Notes: generated by a model not told the origin, from the sequence alone. Positions 38,662 through 50,674 are shown, numbered from the stretch's first letter. The stretch: DNA of 64,000 bases from Chlorops oryzae (GCA_020466095.1 CM035806.1:70199077-70263076); one strand, 5' to 3'. Numbers and translations: made by a program.

Positions 38662-40456
38662 TTAAATGTTAAAGTCGATAGACTTAATAAAGTTATACAC
38701 CGCGAGAATCAAAGTTAAATTGTTCGATTTGAGAATATTCACGATGTCGAAAGTGGTGTGGCCTGCGGATCTGAGCACAGCGAAAAGCCTTCTACGGTGG
38801 TCGTCATTAACACCCCTGCAGAAGAAAATTATGTGATCTGTAGATTGCGTCTCGCCGCAGGAACAAAGATGGGATGGGGCCAGATTCAGCCTGTGCATAT
38901 GGTTGTTGCATCTAGTATGGTTGCACATAAGTCTGTTTATAGTAACAATAGCCTGTCTAGGGAGAGAGGTGTTTTTAAACCAAGGCGGAATATTAGTTTT
39001 TTGGCAAATTTGGAAGTAGAAGCGTCCTTTTTCAGAGATGTTCCAGCTATTTTGCCAGGATGCTAACATCGAACTTCTATCTACGGATCTCATGTCCCTT
39101 TCCCGCACCAGGACTGTGGACGGCTCAACCACCGCATTGAAGTCGGACGCTATAGTGTCTGCTTGCTCGTTCCCCGGAATGCCTATGTGACTGTGGACCC
39201 AGAGGGGGTAAATTGAGACCCCTTTTTCTAGTAGCGACAGAACAAGAGACCTGATTTCGAATATTATGGGTTGTGTGCGGCTTTGGGGGTATGAATTGAG
39301 GGAGGTCAAGACAGATTTGCTATCGGAGACTATAATGAACTTTTTGTGTGACTGAACTGCTATTAATTTGATTGCTTCTAGAATAGCGATTGCCTTTGCG
39401 GTGTATATGGAAGCGAACTTATTTAGGTCAAAATGCGCCTCGATCTCCAGGTGCGGAAACCAAACGCCACAACCTGTGTTCGTTGACGTTTTTGAGCCGT
39501 CTGTGTATATTTTATTGAACTCTTTCCAGCTTCCTCTATTGTATTTACTAAATTGAGTTAGTACTTCACTTCGGGTACACTTTTTTTTAATCTAATGGGA
39601 GGAAGATCACTTTAGGAGCAAAGTTTAGCGATTCATATGAATGAGTAAACATAGGGTGCTGGGAAAAATTTGAGAAGTGAAACTCGCGAAGTTTTTTAAA
39701 AAGAAGAGAGTGGAACGTTGGAAGCGGTGAGGCGGAATGACCTAAATGTGCTAATATGGCATGTATCGGATGAGAGTGACACGATAGTAGTTTGTTAATG
39801 GTGTATTGTGAAACCAGTGTAAGACGCTCATAAAGTGGCATGACCTTTGCAAGATTTTCTAGCACAAGCATATGCGTAGATGTGAGCATGCCGACGGCGG
39901 TTCGCAGGCACTTCCATTGGATGCGCGAGAGCTTAAGCATCAGCTTCGAGCAAGAGTGGTGCGGCGTACTCGATCTTGGGTCTAATAACGTTAAGGTAGA
40001 TTTTCAGTAGGCACATGGGGTCGCCTCCCCATTTGATGCCACAGAGGGATCGCAGGACATTGGTAAAGTGGAAGCAGGAGTTGGTGACAGCATTTATGTG
40101 GGGATCCAGTTTGAGATGTATATGGAAATGAAAACCAAGAAAGTTGAAAGAATTGACATATTCAACTGGACCAGAGCTGAGCGAAATGGGTGGCACGACT
40201 GACAAGAAGGAGGGGCGCTTAGAGAATATTATTGATTTTGATTTAGGGGCTGAAATGCATAGTTGGAGGTCAAGTAAACGGTTTTCAAGAGTACTTACTG
40301 CGGATTGAACGGTCAAACGAGCCGTATCCACGTTTGTGCTAGAGCTGTAGATGACGATGTCGTCAGCGTAAGCTAGAATGGAGGCTGTATCTGGGAGGTT
40401 CTGAAAAACTTCGTTTATATAAACGTTAAAAAGCAGAGGACTCAAGACGCTTCCTT
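38662..40456 (-). pseudogene. I-like LINE ORF2, 3-prime half (RT core, RNase H, zinc motif)
   Basis: From the interruption the frame reads GVPQGSVLSPLLFNVYINEV, then AYADDIVIYSSS (RT active site), continuing after a frame change at about 39940 as MLKLSRIQWKCLRTAVGML. A further piece (39309-38662) carries the end of RNase H (PLWVHSHIGIPGNEQAD) and a cysteine motif (CSCGETQSTDHIIFFC) ending SIDFNI. Several frameshifts separate the pieces. In an active element it nicks the target and copies its own RNA there. Confidence 0.8.
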
Positions 40457-40664
40457 GGGGGACTCCTTTTTTTTATTTTTTTTTTTTTTTTTAACGTTTT
40501 ATTATTTATTGGATCACTCCTCTAATATAGGAGTCTAGCAATAAGTTTTTAAATCTTACACCTAATTGGACAATATTACAAATTAGTAATAAGTTCATTG
40601 CGGGCCTCGGATACCGAAAACTGGGCTTTGCTGATGTGTGAAGAAACACGTAAGCTATTGACGG

Positions 40665-41571
40665 TGTTGTGAGTCAACACTTGACTCACGAGCATTTAAC
40701 ATTTTTACCGTTGGTCACCTCAAAAGTGCAGCATTACGAAACAGCAACAAACTCATGAGCAAGCTAAACGTCCAGCCCAAGCAACGCACAACAACAACAA
40801 AGACAACCTCACCGAAACTGTAACTCGAGCACTTTTGGCACACGACGGGAACGGTGAATGGGCACAACAACAACAACAGCAGAATCGTAAGCCAACGTCG
40901 TAAGCGAATTTCAATACAAGGAAATTCGTGAAGAACAATTGTAACACCTGTTTGGGTTTAGAACGCAAGTCGGCAAATTGAAGCCGAGCACAACAACAAC
41001 AACAGCAGAATCGTAAGCCAACGTCGTAAGCGAATTTCAATACAAGGAAATTCGTGAAGAACAATTGTAACACCTGTTTGAGTTTAGAATGCAAGTCGGC
41101 AAATTGAAGCCGAGCACAACAACAACAACAGCAACTTGATGGTACGCGCAGGTCAGCGTAAAACTTACGAAATAGTTCCAGAAGCTTCGACCTACAACTA
41201 CGCAATATTCGACTAGCATTGATTGGGAAATCGACTATGCAGCATCGACACTTTTGTATTATAAAAGCCAACGATCAAGAATGAGAAAACACACTTAGCG
41301 AGAAGCAGTTTGCGAGATCTCAACTCTTACGTATGTACTCACCAGCGGCAACAGCGGAAGAGTGTGGATCTTAGTGTTGTAAGGATTTAGGGAAGTTTCG
41401 AGTGTCAGTTAGGAGTAAATATAAGGTAATAACTTGTGAATAGACAATAAGGACTCTAGCCTAATAAAAAATTCAAAACGATCTATTTGGTGTCCTTTTT
41501 ATTTTGTTTATTTGCACAGAAGTATTCAGACGTTGTATTCAATCGGGAATACAGCAGAAAATACTATAACA
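40665..41571. mobile_element. Solo LTR, 907 bp, ACGG duplication
   Basis: Begins TGTTGTGAGTCAACACTTGA and ends ATACTATAACA; ACGG is on both sides (40661-40664, 41572-41575). The first 28 bases form a hairpin (GTGAGTCAA/TTGACTCAC). A block of about 130 bases containing ACAACAACAACAGCAGAATCG is repeated (from about 40860 and 40985, with a partial third). A polyadenylation-like AATAAAAAATTC occurs near 41463. It is related in its ends and in AGGGAAGTTTCRAGT to the solo LTR at 51552-52291. No internal retroviral genes are present. Confidence 0.88.
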
Positions 41572-41606
41572 ACGGTGTGGAAACGAAGATTTTAAGCAGC
41601 TAGGCT

Positions 41607-41840
41607 GTGCGTGGATTGCAAGGGTGCATGGAGTGCACCCACCGAGTAGACGATCAGCTAGGAAAGCTGAGTTTATGAATGTGCGTGGATTCCAAGGGTG
41701 CATGGAGTGCACCCACCGAGTAGACGATCAGCTAGGAAAGCTGAGTTTATGAATGTGCGTGGATTGCAAGGGTGCATGGAGTGCACCCACCGAGTAGACG
41801 ATCAGCTAGGAAAGCTGTGTTTATGGATGTGCATGGATTG
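41607..41840. repeat. 74-bp tandem repeat, about three copies
   Basis: Units start GTGCGTGGATT at 41607, 41681 and 41755, with a partial fourth (GTGCATGGATT) at 41829. All contain GGGTGCATGGAGTGCACCCA (a hairpin) and GAGTAGACGATCAGCTAGG. The fourth unit overlaps the codons for the last residues of the Jockey-like ORF2, so the array seems to have grown from the ORF end into the 3-prime UTR. Confidence 0.9.
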
Positions 41841-44423
41841 CACCTGCTGTTGTAGAACGATTTATAATTGCTGGCCGGTCATTTCTCTTCAATCTCGAAG
41901 AGTACGATGTGTTCGATAATCCACGGGCAAGTGGATTTACATGTCTGCGCAATTTATTGAAGTATTTCTCTTTGATATTGGTGAACTCTGTTTTAACCAG
42001 TTCTACGTTGAGCTCTTTATGGATCCGTTCATTCGAAACAAACCAAGGAGCTCCTGTTATAGTCCTTAGGATCTTGGACTGTGCTCTTTGCAGGATTTCT
42101 ATATTCGAAGAGCTGGCATTTCCATACAATTGTAAACCATACGTCCATATTGGTTTTATAACTTGGTTGTATAGAAGGATTTTATATTCAAGCTTTAGAG
42201 GAGAGCGGCTATTTATTAACCAGTGCAGGCTGTTGGCTTTAAGCTTCATTTGGGTTCTCTTGGCTTCAATATGCTTACGCCATGTCAGTCTTTTGTCCAA
42301 ATGAATACCGAGATATGTGACTTCCTCACATTGTGGGATGCGTACATTATTAAGGAAAATGTCTGGAGAAGCTTTTCTATTGAGCGTGAAATTAATGTGT
42401 TGACATTTAGGCTCATTAATTTTGATACGCCATTTAGATAACCAGCTTTGGATTTCGCTCAAGTGATCTTGGAGTTGAGAAGTTGCGATACTTATGTTCT
42501 TGTGCCGACTAAGTACCGCTGTGTCATCAGCAAATGTTGAAATCAATATTCTATCGTTATTTGGAATATCTGCTGTGTATACAAGGTAAAGAAAAGGCCC
42601 AACAACACTCCCTTGGGGGACTCCCGCGTTTATTTGAAAGGTTTTTGTAATAAATGAGTTATGTCTTACTTGATACGTTCTATGTTTTAAGTATGACTCA
42701 AAGATCGCGTGAAAATTAAAAGGAAGTAATCTTCTGATTTTGTATAACAGTCCGTCATGCCAAACTTTATCGAACGCTTGTTGCACATCAAGGAATACTG
42801 CAGAGCAATACTCCCGATTTTTATAGGCAAGTCTTATTTCATTTGTAATCCGATTTACCTGTTCAATAGTACCGTGTTGTTTTCTAAACCCGAATTGATG
42901 TGGAGGGATAATGTTCTGCTCTTGCAGATAAGGTGTTAATTTAGCTATGAGTAACTTTCCGAATAACTTTGAGAGACAAGGCAGGAGGCTAATTGGTCTA
43001 TAAGAGGATGTTTGGGTAGGATCTTTTCCTGGCTTAGGCACCATTTTAATAACCGACCGTTTCCAATCTTTTGGGAAGTAGCTGAATTCAATAATTGCAT
43101 TAAATAAGACTATTAAAAACTGTACTGCTACGAATGGTATATTTTTTAACATTTTTGGAGTGACAAGATCATGTACCGGGGCTTTTTTGCAGACAAGTTC
43201 ATTTTTTATGATACCGACAATTTCTCTTGAACTGATTTGTATGGAAATTCTACGAGTGTTTTCGGACAAAGTTGGGAGAACATGCTCAGCATTGCTCGGA
43301 TTCGGTTGGAATACCTTATTGAGGTGCAAAGCAAAAACCATAGCTTTCTCTTCATCTGAGCGCGCCTATCCACTGTTGAGACACCGAACGGGTGTTTCAC
43401 TCTGTACTGGGGTCTTCAAAGAGCGGCTTGCCAACCACAAGGAACTACAATTTGAGCATGTGGGCGTAAGGTTCTCGACAAAGTTGCGGGTTTTACATTC
43501 TTTCTCCCTATTTAAACTTGCTCTTAGCTTTTTTTCTACTTCTTTTAGCTTGTTTTTGGCCAACGGAGAACGGACCCGCTGCCATTTGCGCCTGAATCTT
43601 CGTTTTTCTGCGACGAGATTTTCAATTTCCCTATTAGAGAAGGCGTGTTTTGTTCTATATTTAGTATGAGGAGTCGATTTTTGTGCTGCTGATGCCAAAT
43701 AAGAGTTAAAAACAGTTACGGCATCGTCAATATGATCAATGCATTCAATTTTATAGTTAGTATGAATATGCGCACTTATGTGCTTTTTGTATTTTAACCA
43801 GTTTGTGCCTGCATCTGTTAAGCTGGGTGGGCGTTCTACTGGTTCCGGATATTTGTTCAAAACGAATACAACTGGGGAATGATCTGAGGAGAGGTCGGTT
43901 GTTGCTTTTGCAGAAATAAGCTCTCTTGCAATACCTTTAGTTATTCCGAAATCTAAGAGGTCTGGAATTTTTTGGAGATCTGTTGGCCAATAAGTTGGCT
44001 GTTTTGGAGATACAAAGTCTAGAGAATTGTTTTTATTGACAAGTGCCTTGTATAATTGCTGACCCTTAGGATTGCACGTTCTGGAACCCCAGAAAATGTG
44101 CTTTGCATTATAGTCTCCTGCTGCTAGGAACTTATCACCTAATGTCTTAAAGAAGTCTAAGAACATTTTTTCGGTTATGCTAAAACGAGGTGGGCAATAA
44201 ATCGCCGATAAAACCAGATTTTTACCTCTCACTATTACGCAAAGCGTTGTTGCCTGAAGGTAATCATAACTGTAAGAATCTAGAATAAAATGTTGTATTC
44301 TTCTACGAATAAGTATACCCGTGCCTCCATGCGCCTTGCCATCTGGGTGGTTGGTTTGATAAAATATATACCCGGGGATTGAGAAGAAATTTTTGTTTGT
44401 TAAATGTGTTTCAGAGAGAAGAA
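41821..44423 (-). pseudogene. Jockey-like LINE ORF2 (endonuclease and reverse transcriptase)
   Basis: Endonuclease piece 44423-43366: GKAHGGTGILIRRRIQH, LSAIYCPPRFS, FLAAGDYNAKHIFWGS, DLSSDHSPVVF. RT piece 43341-41821: VPKPGKDPTQTSSYRPISLL, FGFRKQHGTIEQVNRI, FLDVQQAFDKVWHDGLLYKI, NAGVPQGSVVGPFLY and the active site STFADDTAVLS, then the Jockey C-terminal YNQVIKPIWTYGLQLYG. The two halves are in different frames, so one indel near 43350 breaks it. No RNase H follows. The FADD box and lack of RNase H fit the Jockey clade. Confidence 0.88.
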
Positions 44424-44434
44424 GGGGGACTCCT

Positions 44435-46263
44435 GAATAGGAATATCTGAACTCATTGAGATTTCCGGACGTGACATGCAGTTCTTTGTAAAAAAAAATA
44501 GAGACTTTATTAAGTAGCAGAAGTAATTTGGTGTTCCAAGATATTTTAGCTTTTCGGTAAGTATGTCTATGTTTACCCAGTCGAAGGCACCTTTAATGTC
44601 TATGAAAGTAGCCACTAGGAATTCTCCTTTCGCAAAAGCTGAGTGGACTGCCGACCATAACGTTAGCACATTGTCTTTAGTCGATTTTGCCCTCCGGAAC
44701 CCGGACTGGCAGAAATTGAGTTTGGAACTGTGTTCAAGGAACCACTCCAGGCGACTATTGAGAATGCGCTCAAAGACTTTGCGGATGGTGGAGGCCAATG
44801 CAATTGATCTGTAAGAGGAAGCTAGTGAGGGATCGCATGCCTTTTTTAAAAGCGGTATGACCATAAAAGTGTACCAAGATTGTGGGAAGATACTTGTAGC
44901 TAGTGTGTGGTTAAGCATACTTAAAAGATAACGTTTTTTGGATGAGCTAAACTCTTTCATATGGGTGTTACAGATGCCATCGAGCCCTGGTGCAGAGTTT
45001 TTCCAACACTTAATGGTTTTGTCCAGTTCTGAGTAGCTGAACGGCATTGTAAGATGGTGATCTTGGCGGACTTCAACAAAATTAGGAGGCTTTATGGGGC
45101 CACATGGACCAGCTAGCCTGTCACAGAACTGTGAAATACATTCCAGTAGGCCAGATTCGGAATTTTCTCGGGACCCTTTAAAGCTTTTAATTTTGCGCCA
45201 GAACTCACCTACGCTTATGTTTGCATCGAGCGAGGAGCAAAATGATTTCCATCCTTTAGCTTTTTCTGCTCTTATTGTGTATTTGTATGATTTCTGGACC
45301 TCTTGTAGTTTTCGGTAGTTGTCTCTGGACGGTCTCCTTTTAAAATTGCTTAGCGCCAATCTCTGTGAGGCTCTGGCTTTATTGCAGCTCGAATTCCACC
45401 ACGGATTCGGATGATGCGTTTTATTAGTTGATTTTACTTCGAAGGTTGTACGGAAATCTTGAATGAATCGGTCAAAGGAGTTGTTGGAGCTCAGAAAAAT
45501 GTCGCACATTTTTTTATTTAGGATAGCTTTGTTCAGTTTTCTGGGAATTACAAGGTTATGAGTAAGAGGAGGGGCGTGCGACGTTTGAAGGTGAATGTTG
45601 ACAACGCAGTGATTGCTGCCAAGCGTATCATTTGCAGTCGACCAGTTTGCAATAGCTGCAATTTGGGGCGAACAAAAAGTTAGATCTAGCGCGGAAGGGG
45701 TACTACCAAAGAAGGTCTTCGAGCCATCATTTAGCACCACGACGTTTTCTATTTCAGAGGTTCAGAAGAAGTCTACCTTGCGTGTCTGATTGTTCTGCTC
45801 CCCAACATTGATGGTGGGCGTTGAAGTCGCCGCAAACAATCAGAGGACTGGAGCGAAAGGGTGACACGATTTTTTCAAGTTGTGAGCTTTGGAGCTGCGA
45901 ATTAGGAGGAATGTAAAGCGAGATAATGACAACCTTGAGGTTTGGAAGTAGGACTTCACATGCACATGCTTCAATCGGATGACAGTGGGAAGGTAGAATT
46001 ATATCGTTGTGACGTATATCCTTACGAAACGCAATAAGGACGCCTCCACCACGATTATAAGCTGCTCTATCTGCTTTTACAATGTTGTAATTTTTAATAT
46101 GAATGTTGTCAGAGGGCTTAAGAAACGTCTCTGAAATGCAGGCTACCGCTATATCGTTGTCGAACAAAAACTGAGAGATGGGTGCTATTTTATTTCGGAT
46201 ACTGGTCGCATTAAATTGCATTATTTTCATCATTAGAGTATATATATTTGTTGAGGTTATCAA
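44435..46263 (-). pseudogene. I-like LINE ORF2, 5-prime half (endonuclease and RT fingers)
   Basis: Endonuclease: MKIMQFNATSIRNKIAPISQ, ISETFLKPSDN, NRGGGVLIAFRKDI, IVCGDFNAHHQCWGAE; then a frame change near 45750 and LDLTFCSPQIA, LGSNHCVVNI (catalytic His). RT: SAPGLDGICNTHMKEF, SYRSIALASTIRKVFERIL, ATFIDIKGAFDWVNIDIL. It breaks at 44434, where the second LINE inserted, just before the GVPQGS motif. Confidence 0.85.
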
Positions 46264-47474
46264 GCGGTATGACTGTGGAGCCTATGGAGGGAGGGGGAAC
46301 GGCGGCTGTAGCCTTTAGTTCAGGAATTATATTAATGAAAGGTGGAGAATTGATAACTAATTTATCGACTACCGCAATTTGGTTGTCAAGAACACAGTTA
46401 TTCGGGCTAGAAGCTGATTTGTTTAAGCTGGCTTCGATCGGTTTGCCGTAGACGGAGGAGTGTAGGCTGTTATCGCTTCCAGAAATAGTCTCTACAGAAT
46501 TCACACGTGCTCGCTTTCGACTTGGTTGCGACGTAGGCGGAGGAGTCTTAGGCGAGCGTGGTTTGTTTTGGCGTGGTAAGCTTAGATGAGGGAAGTTGTG
46601 CTCATCTAGTTTTAGGCAGTCAGCGAAAGTAGTGGTTGGAGTGACGAAGATTGTAGGCTTAGGTTTCATATCGTTTGCTTTCTGAATTGTTCGCAAATAC
46701 AACTTTTGGAATACAGGACAATCTTTGGATGAGGATGAGTGGCTACCCTTGCAGTTTATGCAGTAAGGGCATGTACGGGGCACGGAGGAAAGGTGATCGC
46801 TTCCGCAGGTTTTACAAAGCGGAAGTTTACGTGAGCAAGCCTTATCCGTGTGACCAAAGCGGAAGCATTTTCGACACTGCAGAACCGGCTCTCTATAGGG
46901 CTTAATGGGGTAGTTTATGCCGTCTAAGCTTATATGCGATGGAAGAACACTTCCGGAGAAGCAAATTGAAACTAAATTCATTTCAGTCATAGCCTTACGA
47001 TCAGCCGCTCTTTTAGAATAACGTCGAACTTCCGTGATGGCACACGTATTAGGTACGTCCCCGTACTGAGAAATATTCTTAGGCAGACTATGCTCGAATA
47101 TTTCTTTTTCTGTCTAATCAGTAGGGATCGGGCATGTGCCTTTTACCTCACAATAGTCTTTTGGGATTGTAACACGATAAGTAGGGTCTAAGGTCTATAT
47201 TCGTAGCCATTTTGTTGGCGGTGTTTATATCACCTGTGATGACTTTTACCTTTCTGTTTGACATGTAAAATATTTCTACGTTGGAGTAGTGGTCATATAA
47301 AAACTTACCAAACTTTACTATTGGTATGGCGGGATCTGTCGCAAATGCTTGGAATATGATTTCATAATCAGATCTACGACCATCGTTAATGTATTGCCTA
47401 GCACGCGATATAAAAAATACCGAACTCTTACCGTTGGCATTCCGCGTGATCGTCCTATCCGCAGGCCAAACCAT
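46211..47474 (-). pseudogene. I-like LINE ORF1 (nucleic-acid-binding gag-like protein)
   Basis: The frame starts MVWPADRTITRNANGKSS at 47474, shifts near 47148, meets a TAG near 47115, and continues to 46211. The C-terminal half has three cysteine knuckles in a row: CRKCFRFGHTDKAC, CKTCGSDHLSSVPRTC and CINCKGSHSSSSKDC. These are the standard ORF1 signature of I and Jockey elements. The protein packages LINE RNA. It overlaps the ORF2 start by about 50 bases. Confidence 0.82.
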
Positions 47475-47919
47475 TTTTTCGATTGGATGAGCTGGCTCTG
47501 ATGGGAAACTATAATGAAATAAAGGAAGGAATTTAAATTTGCAAGTTTATTACACAATTTATTTAACAAAAAAAGCTCTGATTGCAGATTTAAAAAACGG
47601 ATTAGAAAAACCACGGAAAATTAAAGTACTGCGCGTACTACACGTCTTCAACGGATGGCGGCACAACTCAAACTCAGAAGCTATTGGGTTATCTCAAGAG
47701 ATGTTCGAGTCAAGCCGTTTGATTGAACTTGAATATATATAGATTTTTTTTTTCAGCCTATTGTACATCTCGAAACTTGAGGAATAGAAATTAAGAAATT
47801 TCTCCGCGTTGTTGAAGAGATACATTTATCTATAAATGGCCTACAAAATAAATCATACCCAGAAAAAGAAAATGCCATTCTTAATAGAAATAAAGGATAG
47901 AAGTCCCTACTCCAAATAA

Positions 47920-48290
47920 ATGTCATTTTAAGCGAAGGTATGGAGGCGAAAGAATCGTATGTGAAAAAACTTTCTCCGACTGAGTTGCCTTTTTTTTCAC
48001 ACTACTCAGTGTCTTCTGCAGACGTTGAACGAAGCTTCTCTGCATATACAAACATATGTGACGGCGTCTAATGAAAGGGACCTAAGGAAATTTTTTTAAA
48101 TTCGTAAAAAAACAGTGAAATACAAGTGTAAACTTTAAACTGCTCTCTTGTAAAATATCATTTTTACCCTTAGGTCCCTTTCTTTGGACGCCGTCACATA
48201 TTAACAGAGAAGCGCAAATCCTTTTTGTTTGAAAACTTGAAACATCATTGGATAATTTACTGTAATAAGAACGTCGAAAACGAAGATTGA
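47920..48290 (+). pseudogene. hAT transposase C-terminus, interrupted by a MITE
   Basis: YVKKLSPTELPFFSHYS then SSADVERSFSAYTN is the hAT dimerisation region. At 48057 a 142-bp MITE begins; the reading resumes at 48199 with LTEKRKSFLFENLKHHWIIY and ends at the TGA 48288-48290. The MITE uses TA within the coding frame. Confidence 0.85.
48057..48198. mobile_element. MITE, 142 bp, TA duplication, inside hAT transposase
   Basis: TGTGACGGCGTC then AAAGGGACCTAAGG at the left and its inverse at the right; arms of about 32 bases with three differences. TA at 48055-48056 and 48199-48200. Small Tc1/mariner-type by target site. Confidence 0.9.
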
Positions 48291-48518
48291 AATTCAAAGT
48301 GATTAAGACTAAAAATGAATTGTTAATATGATTACTGTCAAAAGCTGAATAAAGAAAAGTTCAAACTTTTCTACAAAATGTTTTAATTTATATTGATTTT
48401 TTTTTGCATATTTTGCTTTTTTAGGGCTTATTTTAACCGCTTATTTTAACTTTTTTCGTGCATATAAATATCCGCTCTGGTGATGACTATATCCAGCGCC
48501 ACTTCTTTCTAACGCTAC

Positions 48519-50674
48519 GCCTCGACGGGCAATAATTATTGCTAGCAATCTGTCAAATTTTTTGCCAGGTAGAGGCAATATTGCCAGGGTGGGATTTTTA
48601 TGTTATGCCATCTTCATATTCAAAATGACGTCAAACAGGCTACTACGCTGCGCACGCGCTCTCGATGCCTTGAAACAACTTTGCGATGAGTGTGACAAAG
48701 AAGAAACTCTCTTATTTTTTCTTCTCTGCGATAAAGGCAGTTCGCAAATTTTTATTTTTAATTTTTATTTCAATGGAGTCTTTTTTCATTTCCTTCGTCA
48801 TTTCGTCGCCCGGAGATTCATGTGCTCTATACGCCATTTTAACGAATTTGAGTTAAGGATGCCATCCCCCATTTTCAATGCCAAATTTTTTAAATCCGCA
48901 ATCCATTTTCGGCTATATCTTCTAGTTACTGAGATAACTCATCTCCATTTTGCTCTATATCCCTTGAAACAAAATATTTTTGTGATCTTTTGCCCTATAC
49001 GCCATTCAAATCGAAGTTTTTCAAGATATTTTGATGAAATTTGATATTTGAACATGTTTAAAGGCAAGTAATATGATTTCCAAAAATTGTAAAAGTGGGC
49101 GTGGCAGAAGGGAATTTTTCGAAATTTGTCTCCTACACCCGAAATTCAAATGGAACTTGACCGAAATTTGGCACTCATGCTTCCTTTGTAGCCATAAACA
49201 TCCTCCAATAAAATTTCCTTGATCGGTCCATTATTAACGGTACCTCCAGTACTAGGGTCTGTCACAAAAATCCCAAAACTGCCTTAAAGTCTGACTTTTT
49301 TGAAATATTTCAATGAGAATTTGAGAGTACCTATATTAAACCTCTGATTAGAATTTAAAAAAAATTGGAAAAGTGGGCGTGGCAAAGGGACGGTTTTTAT
49401 AAAGAAATTTAACAAAAGTCGGTATATAGGGCCCCTTTTGGCCTTAAACCCCTCTTGATATTAAAAACTATTTGAACATGTGTCTGTGTCGGGTATTTTA
49501 TTGTCAGGCTCGCCTGACTATAACACCCTTACTTGTTTTTGAATTATAATTGGAGGCTTAAATAAACGCTCAAATTCTAAGTTTCATTAAAATATTTCGA
49601 AATAGTCCGATTCTGGGACAGTTTTGGGATTTTTGTGTTGGACCCTAGTACTGGAGGTACCCTTAATAATGGACCGATCAAGCAAATTTTTGGGGAGGAT
49701 ATTTGTGGCTACAAAGAAGGCATAAGTGCTAACTTTCGTTCAAGTCCCATTTGAATTTCGGGCGAAGGAGACAATTTTCTAAAAACTCCCTTCTGCCACG
49801 CCCACTTTTCAAATTTTTTAAAATCATATTACTTGCCTTTAAGCATGTTCAAATACCGAATTTCATCAAAATACCTTGAAAATCTTCGATTTTAAAGCAG
49901 TTTTTGTGATTATCGTAACAGACCCTAGTACTGGAGGTACCCCTAAAAATGGTCCGATCGGGTCAATTCTCGAACTTGTTCTTACTCATGTCCCGGTGAG
50001 CTCGTATACCAAATTTTCTCAACCGATTTTGAAAGAAAATATTTATATTGAAAAATTTTTCTGTCACTTTGCTCTATGTATTACATTTTCACCGAAATAT
50101 GTTTGAAATGGCGTATAGAGCAAAGTGGATTTTTTTTAAAGCCATAAAATACCTTTTTATGCGTTACGTTAAGGATTCGAAAATATACTCTTTGAATAAC
50201 TATTCTCGCACAAATTAATAGTGAAACACACAAAAAACCTTATCGTACAGTTTAAAAAAAAAAATAGTTTCAAACTTCAACTTCGATTTACTCGAAATGT
50301 GTTTTTTGCACGTAGAGCACATGAATCCCCGGGCGACGATTTGAAGCCACGCATTATTTTTTCATATCAGTGCGTTTATATGATGAGGTTTTATAGCTCC
50401 AAAGACATTCGAAATGTCGGTACAGATTTATTATCTTATAAATCTCGGCGACGCACCACTCCATTTTGACGATATACACACTTTGAAAATTTCATAGAAA
50501 TGAAATTCGGCTGTCGAATAGCAAAATGACAGCTCATTGCCAATCTCAAAGTTGGCAATCGCAGCGAAGCAATATTGCTTGCCATATATTGCCATCTTTT
50601 CAAAATGAGCAGTCTCCATTGGGAATATTGCTCAAGTTGACAGATTGCTAGCAATAATTATTGCCTGTCGAGGC
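48519..50674. mobile_element. Large inverted-repeat element, 2.16 kb
   Basis: Outer ends GCCTCGACGGGCAATAATTA (left) and the inverse of GGCAATAATTATTGCTAGC.. at the right give terminal repeats of about 40 bases, themselves palindromic (GCAATAATTATTGC). A second, inner inverted repeat covers about 48.82-49.35 and 49.58-50.13 kb, with AGTGGGCGTGGCAGAAGGGA, CCTAGTACTGGAGGTACC and TTACTTGCCTTTAA in each arm. The centre (about 49.47-49.55 kb) has GTCGGGTATTTTATTGTCAG and GGCTCGCCTGACTATAAC. No transposase. Target duplication not found. Confidence 0.75.

Larger units (their letters stand above)
40468..44423 (-). mobile_element. Jockey-like LINE, 5-prime truncated, 11-bp duplication
   Basis: GGGGGACTCCT flanks it at 40457-40467 and 44424-44434. 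A T-rich head (40468-40492, the poly-A tail on the minus strand) marks the 3-prime end. The 5-prime end cuts into the endonuclease (first readable residues LLLSETHLTNKNFF), so it is truncated, as is usual for LINEs. It landed inside the I-like LINE at the bases for the RT motif GVPQGS. A solo LTR (40665-41571) lies in its 3-prime region. Confidence 0.92.
38640..47500 (-). mobile_element. I-like LINE with RNase H, interrupted by a second LINE
   Basis: Minus-strand pieces in the right order: ORF1 at 47474-46211, ORF2 endonuclease and RT at 46263-44435, then, beyond the inserted LINE (40468-44423), RT, RNase H and a CCHC-like tail at 40456-38662. RNase H inside a non-LTR element marks the I superfamily. 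The 5-prime limit near 47500 and the 3-prime limit near 38640 are approximate, and no target duplication was resolved for it. Confidence 0.85.
36768..48479 (+). mobile_element. hAT transposon enlarged to 11.7 kb by nested insertions
   Basis: CAGAGCGGATATTTGC at 36768 and, inverted, CAGAGCGGATATTTATATGC at 48479. GTGATGAC is duplicated perfectly (36760-36767 and 48480-48487). TGCATATTT words crowd both ends. Transposase pieces remain at 36966-37115 and about 47920-48290, both on the plus strand and in order. Between them sit a tRNA-headed element, a small MITE, an I-like LINE, a Jockey-like LINE and a solo LTR. A further 142-bp MITE interrupts the transposase C-terminus. Confidence 0.93.

Noticed and set aside
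40753..41271. Cysteine-rich 172-residue frame on the minus strand
   Set aside because: The poly-Cys blocks come from ACAACAACAACAGCAG repeats inside the solo LTR.
43160..43669. 169-residue plus-strand frame
   Set aside because: Shadow of the Jockey-like LINE ORF2 on the opposite strand.
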